A stretch of DNA of 64,000 nucleotides from Effrenium voratum (taxonomy: Eukaryota; Sar; Dinophyceae; Suessiales; Symbiodiniaceae): the NCBI GenBank assembly GCA_963377175.1, contig CAUJNA010001879.1:873073-937072 (forward strand), read 5' to 3'. Positions 25,024 to 37,600 of this stretch are shown here, one piece after another. Numbering within the stretch: the first letter of the stretch is position 1; the number at the start of each line of letters is the position of its first letter. The position numbers were made by a program, and so were the translations under genes. The notes below the pieces were generated by a model. That model worked only from the letters and a program-made list of their open reading frames with translations, had not been told where the DNA came from and searched no databases.

Positions 25024-28000
25024 TCAAACAATGGATCCCCCAACTAAAGCGCATTTCACCCCGGGCAGCCCGCGCGCAAAGCGCAAAGCGCAAAGCGCAA
25101 AGGCAGGTCCATCCCGAGAGCTCAAGCCGAAGGGCGCCACCGCGCAGAAGGGCACCGTCATCGGCGGCAGCAGCGCCTTCGCCAGCAACGCCTTGCACAC
25201 CGCCGTGGCGCCCGTGGCCGCCACCGCGCCTGCCCGATTTGGCACAGCCCTCGTTGGTCGGAAGGAAAAAAAGAAAAAAAAGAAAAACACCACCCATGTG
25301 GGAAAAGCCTCTGATTTTGAGACAAACCCAGCTGGTTGACGACCATCCCCAGCTGCTTGCGAGCAGAAAGCGGTGACCCCAACGCACATGAGCTCCGAGT
25401 CTTACTCCCAAGCAAGCCCTGATTTATTGCCACCGGCATCATACCACAATGGCTGAAGGCCTCGCAACAACAAGGGATGAGCCACCATGTGCAAACTTAA
25501 TTTGTAGTTGTAAGCTGGCTCCTGCGCCTGTTTTGCCTTTGTTAGATCTGGCGCTTTCCCGCCATGTTTGAACTAGACCACGGTTGGCCCGAAAGCAGAA
25601 CATCGCAAGCGAGGTCGGCCCAACGCTGCATCCCTACACGAAGCATTTGTGAAGCAAGCGCGAGACAGCACCAGGCAAGGTGCTCTGCGCAAACTGGTCG
25701 GTGCAAGTTGGTCTGCGCAAGTTGCTCTACGCAAGTTGCACTGTGCAAGTTGCTCTGCGCAAGTTGCTCCGCGCAAGTTGCTCCGGCAAGTTGGTCCCTG
25801 CAAGTGGCTCCCTGCAAGTTGCTCTGTGCAAATTGCGCTCCCTGCAAGTTGCTCTGTGCAAGCTGCTCTGTGCAAGTTGCTCTGTGCAAGTTGCTCTGCG
25901 TAAGTTGCTCTGCGCAAGTTGCTCTAGGCAAGGCGCTCTGCGCAAACTGGTCGGTGCAAGTTGGTCTGCGCAAGTTGCTCTGTGCAACTTGCTCTGCGCA
26001 AGTTGCTCTGCGCAAGTTGCTTTAAAATGCAAGTTGCATCTTGCGACGCCCGCCCGCGGACCAGGGAGGAATCGAACCCGCGACCCGCCGGTTCCGGGAG
26101 CAGGCGCGCGAACCACGAGACAACTCCCGAGGACCAGTTCGAACAACAAAAGTCGCAAAAAACCTCGAGTTTTTGCACCTCGACCACGCCGATTCCCGCA
26201 GAGGGCGCGAACGCAGAAATCGCAAAAAACCATGGGTTTTTGCACCTCGACCACGCCGATCCCCGCAGAGGGTCGCGCGGGCATGTTGGAAATCGCAAAA
26301 AACCATGGGTTTTTGCACCTCGACCACGCCGATCCCCGCAGAGGGTCGCGCGGCACTTTAGAAATCGCAAAAAACCATGGGTTTTTGCACCTCGACCACG
26401 CCGATCCCCGCAGAGGGTCGCGCGAGCACCGCAGAAATCGCAAAAAACCATGGGTTTTTGCACCTCGACCACGCCGATCCCCGCAGAGGGTCGATTTTCG
26501 TGTAGTGTCGTCGGCACTACCCCGCCGCCCTAAGAAGAGATTTTAACTCCTCGCAAGTCAATTGCACTTGACTCCTTGCACTTGCAACTTGCACTCGACT
26601 CCTTACACTTGCAACTTGCACTTGACTCCATGCACTTGCAACTTGCACCTGACTCCTTGCACTTGCAACTTGCACTTGACTCCTTGCACTTGCAACTTGC
26701 ACTTGACTCCATGCGCAGCTCGCAATGACTCTCATGACTCCTTGCAATGACTCCTTGCAATGACTCCTTGCAATGACTCCTTGCAATGACTCCTTGCAAT
26801 GACTCCTTGCAATGACTCCTTGCAATGACTCCTTGCAATGAATGACTCCTTGCAATGACTCCTTGCAATGACTCCTTGCAATGACTCCTTGCAATGACTC
26901 CTTGCAATGACTCCTTGCAATGACTCCTTGCAATGACTCCTTGCAATGACTCCTTGCAATGACTCCTTGCAATGAATGACTCCTTGCAATGACTCCTTGC
27001 AATGACTCCTTGCAATGACTCCTTGCAATGACTCCTTGCAATGACTCCTTGCAATGACTCCTTGCAATGACTCCTTGCAATGACTCCTTGCAATGACTCC
27101 TTGCCATGACTCCTTGCAATGACTCCTTGCAATGACTCCTTGCAATGACTCCTTGCAATGACTCCTTGCAATGACTCCTTGCAATGACTCCTTGCAATGA
27201 CTTTCATGATGATGATTCCTTGCAATGACACCTTGTAATGACTCTCATGAGAACAACTCAAGTGAACCCAGCGGAAGAACCCTTCGCCATGCTTTCGGGA
27301 AAAAAAAAGCGCCTGCACAGGCCAGGGCATAATACTCCCGGCCCAGCGGCACAAAGAATATCCTCAGCCAATGCATCGTTTGGCTTGCGGTCGGTCAAAC
27401 ATTGGTAGCCAACATGGTACCCTGGTAACTGGAAACACGGACCAAAACCTACGGTCCCGTGATTGCTTATTCCAAATGAGAAGAACCGACGCTTGCTCTT
27501 TGTGCCAGGGTCAATGCAGCCACTGCAACCCGCCTACGTGGGAAGTAACAAATCTTGGCCCGGGCAGTGGCGCTTTCAAACTTCTCTTGAAGTCTCACTG
27601 CAAATGTTTTGGAAATGGTGTCAGCGCGGCAACCCTATGAAACACCTTGGCTTGATGCCTAAACTCAAAGGGCACCCCTTCTTAACCCCCAATTGAAGAA
27701 GCGAGCGTCCCCACTGCCAGTGAAGTCAGCGCCGCGTTGTAGCCCCAAAGGCCGTCCATCACCTGGCCGTCTCTTGCGAGAAATTCGCCAATTCAAACTC
27801 TATGCAGGCAAATTGCAAGCTGGTCAGGTAAATTTGTACTGCGACTTCCCGTCACTCCATATATTCAAGTCGAGCTCAGCACTCCCCTGCCAAACAACCC
27901 ACTCCCTCACAGCTTTGCAGTCTTCTGGAAACGGTCGCCTCCTCCATGTCACAACCGCTGAACATCGCAGTGAGGTTCCCCAGCAGGGATCCCGCAAAGG

Positions 28001-31000
28001 TCAGCCCCGCTGCTGCCGGCGAATAGCAAAAGATCCTCAGCCGCACTGGAAAGGCACCCCAACATATATCATTCAATGAGATGCTGGGAGCAAGGAGAAT
28101 GATTGGGCCTTGGCAATTGAAGACAATTGCGCCCCCCCCCTAACACCTTACCACTCAAAGGGGCGCGAGACCACCTGGCTTTGATCTTTATGAGATCTCC
28201 TCAGCACACCCCAGATTCCTGAAGCTCCAAGAAGGCCGATCTGCATTGCTCGAACCGCGGTCACTATGCAAGAGCAACACTGACGAGGCATCTGTTTGTG
28301 GCATCCCCCATAGAGACCTGCATGTAAGAATGCTTGACCCACTGCAAGGTGACGATGCTTGCCTATGGGTGCTCACTCTGAAAACGAAGGGGCGCGAACA
28401 GGCAGGCGTGGGGACGGATCCCTCGTTACACTTCTTGGGGCCCATCTAGCAAGTCCGACTGGAAGCATGCAAAATCCGAGATTGCATTGGAAAAAAGAAA
28501 CTCTCCAAACATGCCCACACCCAGTTTTACATGACCTCGCCGAGCCCCACCCAGTCTGAAAACAACTTGCCCCACAAGCAATGGTTTCGCAGCCGCCGAC
28601 GGTGGCCAGCTTACAGTACCATCCAAATCCATCCAAGGCGCCCTGCCAGAATCATCAAGCCTCCGGAGCACCGCGAGGGAGCTGAGCGGGATAGAGGGTC
28701 CAGCTAAGGGCCAGATTTGAAAGCGGGGAGCCCGAATTCAATATTCACACAACGAGGGCCCGCCTGCCAACCTCCATCACAATGAATGGCTGTGCCTGCC
28801 GTGCCTTCCTTCCACATGTTCCAGTCTGGAATGTTTGGTTGCCACCAGCCCTGCCCTGCACCGCACCACCCACTCCTGCGAACCCATTCTGCACCACAAA
28901 GATCTGCGAGACGCCCTGCAGCGTCATCTCCAGGAGATCCACCGGCATTCCTCCCGGCATGGACATCGTGCGCCAGGGCAAAACGAAAAGGACTCGGTAC
29001 TGGCGGCCATTTTCCCACTACGCGAACTTTGAGTCCTGGGCGGTTGAACCACGCGCCCAGGTCTAGCGCCTTCTTCTCTGGCGGCGGGGGCGGCGCCTTC
29101 TTGCCCTCCGCCAGGGCGAAGAAGGCCAGCACCTCGGCCGGGGCCTCCCATTGACTCATGTCACTCATGCGAAAGGCATCTGGGATGATCCGGGGCCCGA
29201 AGCAAACCTTGCAATGGACGGCGTCACTCGGAAGAGGGCCCATTGAACTGCAAACCATGCACCAGCATAAGGCCAAGCTGTCCATGCGCGACTGTAGGCA
29301 CTGTAGGCATCAATTTGCTAACCAAGTTAGCCATCACAAATATCCAAAGACGTGGCTTTGGCAACCAAACTTCCAAGGTGCGAGCAAGTCCTGTGATTGC
29401 TAGCTGCTAGCTCTCTTGCCTGGCAGCAAAGCGGCGTTGCTTATGGCCCATGCCTCTGTAGATCCAGCATTTCAAAAGAAAGCGCAAAGGCGTCGCCTTG
29501 AACACGCTAGTTGAAGGAGGCACCACATTGCAAGGACAACCTGCAACGTGTGCCTTAAAGCCAAGGCACCGCAAGCACGGTGAGGTTGAAAGCGATGGTC
29601 CATTGAGGCACCGGAGCCATTCGCGGCCCCAAGGCCCTGAGAGCTGCAGCAGTGTCAGTTGCAAGCCTTGCTCACGGCCACCCCAAGAAACGCGCCTCTT
29701 CAGCTTCCATCCAACATCATGTGACCAGAAAGCCTTGCCGTTAAAGCACCCCATCCTCAACCAGCCCCTATCAGACAGGTGTCGCCGCTAGGGGCGCCGT
29801 GGCAGCGCCGAGCACGACGGTGAGTGCCGCTGTGCCCAAGGGTGCCATCCATGGAGACCTGAACCGCTCGGTCGGGTGCGGAGGGGGGAGCTGCGCAGCT
29901 CGTTGATGTATTGACGGGCTTGAGGGGTTAGAGTGCCGGGTGAACCGGCGCATGGTGTTCTGGCTGTTGCCGCCACAAGCAGCTCCAAAATATGATGCAG
30001 AATGCAGTGCTTTTGACTGGTCTCTGATTGCCTTTGCACTGAGTCCTGCAAGTTCCAGATCGAATATTCATAACGTCATAAAGCCCTTGCTGGTTCGGAT
30101 TCCTCTCAGGGCAATGAACTTGCCTATTGCCAGGCATGATTCGTCTGTTGTGAGAAGCAGGTATGTTCAAGCAGCAAGGGCTTTCTGATGAAGGAAGGCT
30201 TCCTGCCAAAGCGAAGCACTTGCAGTCCAACCTGGCACATTCTGCCACTCAACTAGGTTGCGTTGTCTGCATTTGGTATTGAATATTTGCATCATCTATC
30301 CACAGGACATGAGCGAATTTGAATTTACGAGCGCGGAAAAACGCTGAGTTGACATCGGGGCTAACTTACCCACTTGCCCCACCAGCTGCAATTCACGGCT
30401 GGCAATTCGCCCCAGCCGCAAGTACTGCGATTTCATCGCAAATTCGCATCGGGCGCCTTGCCCAACGTGGCCGCCCTTGCAGCCCGGTGACCCGAGCTGC
30501 GTGGCGAGGTTGGCCCAAAGCCCCAGGCCCGGCTCGAAGACGGAGAGGGCGCAGCCCACCAAGGCGCCGTTGTAGCCTCCGTCGCATGGGCGCTTGGGGC
30601 AAGCAGTTGGAGCTGATGCAAGGCATCCGATCTACTGACATATGGACGAAGACGCAAGGAACTTGGCATGTCATGTGTCTTGAAATTCCCGGCTTGTTTC
30701 ACTCTCCGGTCGGTTTGACCAGAATGGGGGCCATGACTCCAAAACATGCACAACAACCTTCAAAACGCGCTGTTGCATCTCAAACCTCAAGGGAACAAAA
30801 CCTGCGTAATTCTCCCAGCGCAACGTTCACTACCACCCATCCCATTCCACGCGTCGGCCGACCATGGAAGCCCAGCGCCTGCCAGGCCGCTCTCCACGTT
30901 CTGCGGGCTCTGCCCCAGCAGCTTCGCCAGCGCCGTGGCCGAGCTGCAGCCCAGCAACGCCAAGGTACCGGTCCTGGACCGGTTTGCGCCAAAGAAAAGA

Positions 31001-31579
31001 AAATGCAACACCGGCCGAACATGGCTGGATGCTGACAATTCGCAAACAACAAGCCAACACCGGTGCGCAAGCATCCTCTTCCAGCATTGTGGGCACATCA
31101 GGCACATCTATGTCCTCTCGGAACAACATGAATTCTAGCCCTGCACGGCGTCAAGTAACCCAACAAACCTGCCGACAAGTGTGCGACCCGAACCATGCTG
31201 CTGGCGGGGCACTGCGCGTCGCCCGCGAAGAGAGCCGCGGCCTTCGGAGAAAGGTGCTAAGGTGAGTGCCGCCCACCGTGCACGCCCCAGCCAATGCAAA
31301 GAAATCCAAAAAAAAATAACCTTCCATGAAAGAAACCGAACTCCAATTGGAAGGAAGTCCAGGGCAGGGCCAGTCACTGCGGCTAGCCTGCGCAACCACA
31401 AGCCAGCGCTGGAATACTGTAAGTTTATTTGGAGGAACCCCTTTAAGCAGCAGGCTAGGCCCCCCTGCAATGAGGATTCCCGAGAAGCTGTTGTTGCAGA
31501 AGACCACTTGGCCCATACCCCGGAAGACTTCCACGAAGTACCTTGGCAGATTTGCAGATTCCCCAGCACAGTCTAACAT
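25024..31579 (-). CDS. Urea transporter (UT family), complete, 10 exons
   Basis: Membrane channel for urea. Exons on the minus strand: 31461-31579 (ATG at 31577-31579), 30879-30973, 30534-30576, 29777-29858, 29036-29144, 28876-28950, 28200-28248, 27933-28035, 27687-27762, 25024-25229 (TGA at 25024-25026). They sum to 957 nt, an exact reading frame of 318 residues, close to bacterial UTs. The two-fold internal repeat of the family is visible: half one has FRGMGQVVFCNNSFSGILIA, LALLGCSSATALAKLLG and GYNGALVGCALSVF (residues about 15-85); half two has LQGVSQIFVVQNGFA, AGSLLGNLTAMFSG, GLWGYNAALTSLAVG (about 155-250) and LLPPMTVPFCAV. The halves are joined by a Pro/Lys-rich linker (APPPPPEKK). Donors are three GT, three GC and three GA; the acceptor of the 28200-28248 exon is AG|C. 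The T-L-P-F motif of half one was not seen, so one short exon may be missing. Confidence 0.88.
25676..26036. repeat. 14-bp minisatellite array in the last urea-transporter intron
   Basis: About 25 imperfect copies of GCAAGTTGCTCTGC (variants with GTG, GCC and GGT). The period is not a multiple of three, so all frames stay open and give 14-residue pseudo-repeats. The core CAACTTGC (minus strand) is shared with the arrays at 26563-27250. Confidence 0.9.
26062..26140 (-). other. tRNA-like (Pol III A/B-box) sequence, possibly a SINE head or tRNA pseudogene
   Basis: On the minus strand, TTGTCTCGTGGTTCG resembles a type 2 promoter A box with D-arm, and GGGTTCGATTCC is a near-consensus B box and T-arm, about 35 nt apart as in a tRNA. 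The acceptor stem does not pair properly and no clean anticodon arm can be folded, so this is not a functional tRNA. It lies between the 14-bp minisatellite and the hairpin repeat array. Confidence 0.35.
26154..26500. repeat. Tandem array of about 72-bp units, each with a hairpin (5 copies)
   Basis: Copies begin near 26154, 26220, 26292, 26364 and 26437. Each has a palindromic segment, A-rich arm then CCATGG then T-rich arm, followed by a conserved block CACCTCGACCACGCCGATCC and GCAGAGGGTCG. The first copy has CTCGAG at the centre of the palindrome instead of CCATGG, so symmetry is kept while the sequence differs. Only the last 10-14 bases of each unit vary. Confidence 0.9.
26563..26721. repeat. 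27-bp minisatellite array
   Basis: About six copies of a unit that joins GCACTTGCAACTTGCACTTG with ACTCCTT, with single-base variants. The ACTCCTTGCA part is identical to the unit of the adjoining 13-bp array, and the CAACTTGC part matches the reverse complement of the 14-bp array. Confidence 0.88.
26722..27250. repeat. 13-bp minisatellite array, about 38 copies
   Basis: ACTCCTTGCAATG is repeated almost perfectly. Two copies carry an extra AATG (about 26839 and 26972) and the edges decay (CATGATGATG, ACACCTTGTAATG). The period gives open frames and artefact ORFs with a 13-residue SHCKESLQGVIAR pattern. There are no spacers, so this is not a CRISPR array. Confidence 0.93.
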
Positions 31580-33245
31580 GTCTCATTTTTCCTGCTTTTC
31601 ATGATGTGTGGTTGTCGCTGTTGCGTCTGCAGTTGCGCTTGTCTGCAAAAAGGCACTAGGATCAAGAAAAACAACACACAAACTTCCTGGAAATGCCCGT
31701 ATGTGCAGCTTATGGAGACCCTGCTCCGCCCACAGTTTGGACTCTCAGCCAGGGCACGGCGGAATGGGCGGCGGTCCCGGAGCATCCGGCCCCCGCTCGC
31801 GGTCTGTGGTTGGGGCTCGGTGCTGTGGCAGGAATCCAGGGGGGGAGGGGGGAACAAGTTGTTGGCACAGGTGCCAAGATCATGTTTCTACTATGCATAT
31901 CAAAAAACAATCCATGTTTACAGACGTCGATTATGAGTCTCATGAGTATAAGATATAGTATAAATTGACTTGGCGGCATGTACCGGGCGACTCTGTAGGG
32001 ATCCTGCTACATAGGTATGTGAGGAGGCCTTGCCTACTGGTTTGCCCCATGAGTCCAGCCGGAACCCATTCTTTGTGTCTTCAGCCCGCCTTGCTCCTTT
32101 GCAGGTGTGTTCTTGTAGGCATACCCCTCACTGTATGTCTTTTGCAGACGTGTGAATCGACATAATTCAAATGCAGATCCAGCAGCTATGGCATGAGAAA
32201 TCACGAGAAGCTGCTGGGCTACTGGACTGCAAAACATGTTCAAATCCGCTTGCAGGTGTGCAGGGCCTAAGGCCCAAGGCGATGTGCGAGCAGTGTGTGT
32301 AGCGGTAGCTGTAGCAGTTGTGTAGTCAAAGTTGTGGTCGTCATCGCCATAGCAGCAGTAGCGTTGGTAGTGCCAATTAGGGTACGTAAAATTATGTGTC
32401 GATGTGCTTTGCGTGCTGTGCAGCCTTTCAAAATTCACAGCCCTAGCAGTGCGCGTGGACTCTAAATTGCACCTATGCCTTTCCTAGCCCAGCAAAGCTT
32501 CAGCCTCCATGCGAAAGCGGCCGCAGCTGCAACAACCCAGCACCTGGCGCAGGCGCCTGGCGCAGATTGCTGCCAAAACAAAGTGGCCACATCTGCAAGA
32601 CAAGAGAAGTCTATCACCCTCTGTTTGCGCCATGTGGCCATGGGGTGGCAACAACAAGTTGCACCATCTTCAGCTTCTCATCTTCGCAAAAATTGGGCAA
32701 ATCTGCATCTTGCCCCAAGCCCCGAATGTCCTAAATCCCCCCCACAACATGAAAAAAAAAAAAAACTGAACGCCGACACCAAGAGCCGCCTGCCGCGCCA
32801 GCGGCTTCAGCGGCGCTGGGTGCAGTGCCCACGCCGGGCGTGCGGTCCGTGCGCACCGCGCCGGAGGTGCCAAAGGAGGCACGGAGTGCAGGGCCCTGGC
32901 GGATCAAAGGGCTGGGCTTCGCTCTTTCAATGACATGCCAAGGTATTGCTGTCGATGTGACACCCGGGCAGCTTGACACTAGACTACCCTTGCACAAGCA
33001 GCATGATTCAGCGACAAATCAAGAAGCCACACGACTCCAGGATTCGGCCAGGACTGACACGACTTTGCAAAACAGCGAGGTCGAAGGGGATCTTTCTGAC
33101 CATTGCAAAATGGAGTGGCCAATTTATGTCTCCCGGAATTCTGGCAACGTCGGGTGGCGCAGCATGTCAATGTCATACATGCTTTGGTTTCAGCCGTTGG
33201 GAATGCTGTCCCTCACCCGGCAGGCTACTCTAAGCCTGCCGAATG
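31580..33245. other. No confident gene
   Basis: Upstream of the urea-transporter start. The only exon-like piece is at about 32780-32912 on the minus strand (ALRASFGTSGAVRTDRT...), after an AG|G acceptor (GATCCGCCAG|GGC). A (GTAGC)-like run lies at about 32296-32370. Promoter elements cannot be assigned; dinoflagellate genes usually lack TATA boxes. Confidence 0.35.
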
Positions 33246-34649
33246 TCAAACTAGGCACCCGCTCATGAGTGCAAACAAATGCCTCTCCACCGACGCCATC
33301 TGACGCCAAAGGGCTTCACCTAGACTTGACCCTCCCTGCTCACCACCCACTCTGCCTGCCACAGCGCTGTAGCCAACTTGCCTCACTTTTCTCGGTCTTG
33401 CAGGTCTCATCAAGGCCAAGGCAATTTGAAAGAGATCAGTGTTCTGCCATATCAAGGACATTGTTTGTCTCGTGGACGGTTTCGCAGAGGCAATGAGCCT
33501 CTAGTACTCATCACTGGCTGCTATATCTGACGGGATTTCTCCGAAGATCCTGCCAAAAACAAACAAACCAATTGCTTGTTCTTGTCGTTTGGTGATTGCT
33601 GTGAGGTTTGGTGATTGCTTTGAGCTTTGGAGCAACCCAGTCTCTGCCTGAACTAGACCCAGACCAGCCAGTTGAGTCAGCTACAGTCAGACAGCCCTTG
33701 TCATTCTTCTTGAACATGGGGTACGCATCCACAGCCGAGCAGCGCAGCGGGGCGGCCACGCCATGCCGGGAAACTTGTCGTGCGGCGGACCGAGTCGGGA
33801 GGTGGCACTACAATCAGTGGCAGTAACACATCAATGGCACGTCTTAGTTTCCGGTGCTTTCCCCCAAGAAGCATGCCGTCTTCCGTGAGATCCTTGGGTA
33901 CAAAACCTGCATGAAGCCTGGTGGAAGGGCGTATTTTCGCCAGCCGCTTGCTGGATGGAAACGGCTGCAACATGGTCTCACTCAGCCATAGGCCCATAGG
34001 CCATCCGTCCTGACCATGGACTGGCGGGACTAAAGGAAAGCCCTTCAAACGAGCTCATGCAGCCTTCTGTACGTCCACACTGGATCTCTTGCCTTTTAAA
34101 GTTTCCTTTAAGCGTCCCTGCGCAACGTGGGACTTGTGCTTAAGCTCATGTGAATCAGGACCACTTTCCTTCCTCCCTCGCCACCGGTTGGCACAAGGCC
34201 CACGCAACAATCTGCAGCTCCTGCAAGTGTAACACATGGCTGGTGTGTGGGCGCTAGTGCGCCGAAAGGCCAATTTTTTGAAGATGCCTTTTCGTTTCTG
34301 GCACATTCCCGCCATGCGCAGGAAATCTTCAACTAATCTGCTTGCAGTTTGAAGGCCATTCTAGGAGTATGAAGCGTAGCAGGCATTGGTCGCCCGCAGC
34401 GGGCCGCCAGCCGGTTTGCTTTTCAAGTTTGATAATTTTTACAAGGCGCTCATACAAGCCAATGAATGGGTTATCCTCGCTTCGAACTACTGCTTGAGAA
34501 GCTTGATTAAAACAGCGTTCGCTGAAAGCGAAAGCCAACATTTCAATACTCTCTGCCAATGAGCTGTGTGAGGCCCACAAAACTGCAAAGATCAATATAT
34601 GGCGCATGCGACCCTCTCCTGCACTGTGGTCCCGTCGTTCACCTGGCAT
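33246..34649 (-). CDS. Candidate multi-exon gene for a secreted protein of unknown function
   Basis: The 5' exon has an ATG at 34649 and another at 34607. From the second it reads MRHILIFAVLWASHSSLA, a good signal peptide, then ESIEMLAFAFSERCFNQASQ, ending near a GA donor (GCGAG|GATAAC) or further on. Downstream on the same strand are a protein-like block at about 33780-34000 (KDLTEDGMLLGGKHRKLRRA), a block at about 33670-33730 (AVDAYPMFKKNDKGCLTVAD) and a terminal exon 33246-33316 (EALWRQMASVERHLFALMSG, stop) with a CTAG|G acceptor. Frames between the blocks were not reconciled, so they may not all belong together. No family is recognised. Confidence 0.35.
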
Positions 34650-37600
34650 AACAGGAGCAGCGTGTTTGGTTTGTGGGGGGTTGGCGGTTTAGCTGTGTGG
34701 GGAAAACTTTGCCGGCCGAGTTTTGGGGGTTGATTTAGGCATTGACGCAAAGTCAGCTTTGGGTTGGTTTAGACCGGGTTTGGTGGTTTGGGCAGGTTTA
34801 GGGATGATGTTTAAGATTGGTTTGGCGTGCGCAGGCTTGGGCTGGGCGTAGGATTGTATCTTCGGTCTGGGTCGGATTGCAGGGAACCGACACAAACAAG
34901 CATCTTTAACAAAAACAACAAAAACTGAAACAATCGCAGTCACCCTCTGCGCTCCTAGCAAGGGCCTCCGTAAGGACTCAATCGACAAATCTAACATCTG
35001 ACTCGGCAGCGATGGCAACCCGCAAACATGCCCAAAGGCAACAAAACAGGTTTTGTCCGGTACCATGTCCTGAGTTCTCCTGGTAGCTCCTTAGCTCCCT
35101 CTGCAAAGGCAGATTTGGATACCCCTAGCTCCTTGGCTCCCTTCCAACCACTATCAAGAAAAGCCGTGCCCCTCCGCCTTCAGGAAGGCCCACTTCTTCT
35201 GGGCGCGCACCGTGCGGACCTCGAGAAACGTGTCGGCAACGGCAGCGGCGCTTGTGCGGGTTTCTGGACAGCCGGAGCCGGCATGTCCAAAATCAGGGCG
35301 GAGAATTCAGATGGTCCAGCGGGTAACCAAGGTTCGGTGCAAAAAGTGTCATAGAAGCGGATCATTCAACAAATTCCACGGTCCATCAGTCGCTCCACAA
35401 CGCCATGGCCAAGATGAGCGCAGTTCAATCAAACATGGTGGCCTCCCCAACAGTCGCTTGCACTAAGCTCAGAATGGTACTGTACCACATTAAATGTGCT
35501 GAGTAGCTCAGACCATTGAGTGGCCCACCCAGCCGCACACCACCACCTTCTGGCCGATCAGGGAGCGTCCGCCGTCTGGCGCCTGAACGAAGAAGCGAGC
35601 GGCAAGGGGCCAAATGCGCCTGACCCCTCTCTGTCTATGCTATGCTTCTTTCCTCCCTTTTGGGCACAAAATCATCCAGCCCACCATTGCCAGAAGAGAT
35701 TACCCAGCAACGAAAGGGCAAACTCCCATCCCTGCAAACCATTCCGCCCGAGTCCAACCGATGCCTTGAACCGAAACCGCGGCACGCGCCTCGAGGATCT
35801 GCTTCAAGCGAAGCCGGCCCCCCACGGCAGTGTTAAACCTTGGCTGCCGCTGCACGCCCCGCTGGCCGAAGCGTGGGAAAGGTGGCAGGAAACGGGCGTG
35901 GGGCCTCCTACTTACATATGGAATCACTCCAGGGGTTGACAAACAGGACATGAGTGGCCCTAAATTGCGTTTTGGTTTGGGCAGCTGCAACAAGCTGAAG
36001 GGCCTGACCGTCCTGACCCTAGTCCCTACCCTTCAGCCCCTGGCGTTTGAGGCGCGTCAGGTTTGGCTTCCGCCTGGCAAGCCACCCCACGCCTCTCTCA
36101 GCGCACCAACTCCAGCGGCTTCGTTTGCTGGCAAGGCGCCCCAACCGCCACTCCCCCAAGAAGTAACGTGCGGGTAGCAGCGGATTCTTGATCTCTTTCA
36201 AAGGCCCGGACAAAGTCTCGTTTCCATGGGACCGAGGCCTATCACAGCAGCATGATCGAAGACAAAGTGTTGCAGCCTTCTTGGCTGATGACCCTGAACC
36301 TACTCCTTGAGGTTCTTTCTAACCCTTGCCGCAAACGCTAGAACGACTTGCGCTTCTTCAGTGAAGCTGATCCCTCCCAAAGCGTGCCTGGGGCACTGCA
36401 GAAGCAAATGTTGCACAGACTTTCCGAGGCCACCCACAAGTGAAACTAGGGCGTCACCCAATTAATTCTCTGGCAATCCACTTGCAAACGTGAAGCCGAG
36501 AGCTGCCCCGATCACATCAGCCGGCCTTTGCCGCTGAGCCGAAACCAGCAGAAGCGAAGCCCCGCGCCTCCTCACCCCCCCGCGCGAGCACCCAGGCAGA
36601 CCGGCGCTGGCCGCGCCTGTGAGGCTGTTTGAGCCCGGCGCCCTCGCTCCTGGCAGTAACCTCATGTTTTAAATGTTGCTGTTTAATTTCAGCCCTGTGC
36701 AGCAGCCTTGGACATCCCTGTCGCATGTGGCTTCGAGCGATATCGCTGGCCTGGCCGCAGCTGCCGCTGCAAGCACAAGCCCCGCAGCCGCCGGGGTGCT
36801 GCTGCGGAGCCCTGGGATGGGTGAGAAGGGCCACCCACTTCGCAAATTGAAGGCAGAACAACTGCGTTTTCCTTCCGATCTTCCCCTACCTGCACTACCT
36901 CGCCCTGCAGGACGCTGGACATGAGATCGCGCTGCACAAGCCCCCTGGAACGGCTCAAACTACCTGCCCGTGCTTGCCAGAAAGTACCGTGAATTTATCA
37001 GGTGTTCAGTTGAGCATGAGCACACCGAGCCAAATGGTCCAAAAGCACATGTGCTCTACTGCCTTGCGAACCAACAGTTTTCAAGCTGGGCTGAAGAAAG
37101 GCTCAGCTCACGAGAAAGCCAGAGTGTGTGTGTGTGTGTGCATTTTGTTGGGGGGGGCTTTCCGTGGGCAAACAACAGGCACCGTCCCCAGCAGGCTAAC
37201 TCAACATGATTTCAACTCTCAAAGGTTCCAGTTGTGGAAAGCGGCAACTAAGGGCGAGTAAAACACAACAGAAGGCATGAGGACACCACCAGCCAAACGA
37301 ACACAGAGATAGGCAAAAACTTGTTGTACAACAAAGTCTTCACACTGTTCCCTGCACGTTGGCCTTCCAGTCGGCTGCTTGCACGCGCATGGCTTGGCCT
37401 GGAGCGCGCCAGCGGGGCCTGGGCCGGCAACGACGCGCGGCCGCCGGCTTCCCATGTTGAACACAATGGCACAAACAGCTTTCACAGTTCTTGGGTGGTT
37501 TTTGTGTGTTGCGGATTCTGGACTCCACATCTTACTCTCTTCCGCCGTGCTGCTGTGGCGCAATCCATGGCTCTTCGGGCCAGAGCCTCAAAGCCTTTCC

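Noticed and set aside
24971..25339. Plus-strand Lys-rich ORF over the last urea-transporter exon
   Set aside because: The minus strand here reads ATAVCKALLAKALLPPMTVP in frame with the transporter, so the plus ORF is a shadow.
25542..26030. Pentapeptide-repeat-like ORF (AEQLAQSNLHRATC...)
   Set aside because: Resemblance to A(D/N)LXX proteins comes from a 14-bp DNA repeat read in three frames, not from a conserved protein.
26062..26140. Functional tRNA gene
   Set aside because: The B box is good, but the acceptor and anticodon stems do not fold; reported only as tRNA-like.
26722..27205. CRISPR-like array
   Set aside because: Units are 13 bp and directly adjacent, with no unique spacers; it is a minisatellite in eukaryotic-type DNA.
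26517..27354. 226- and 274-residue ORFs with SHCKESLQGVIAR repeats
   Set aside because: The 13-bp period cycles through all frames, so openness is automatic. The region lies in an intron of the urea transporter.
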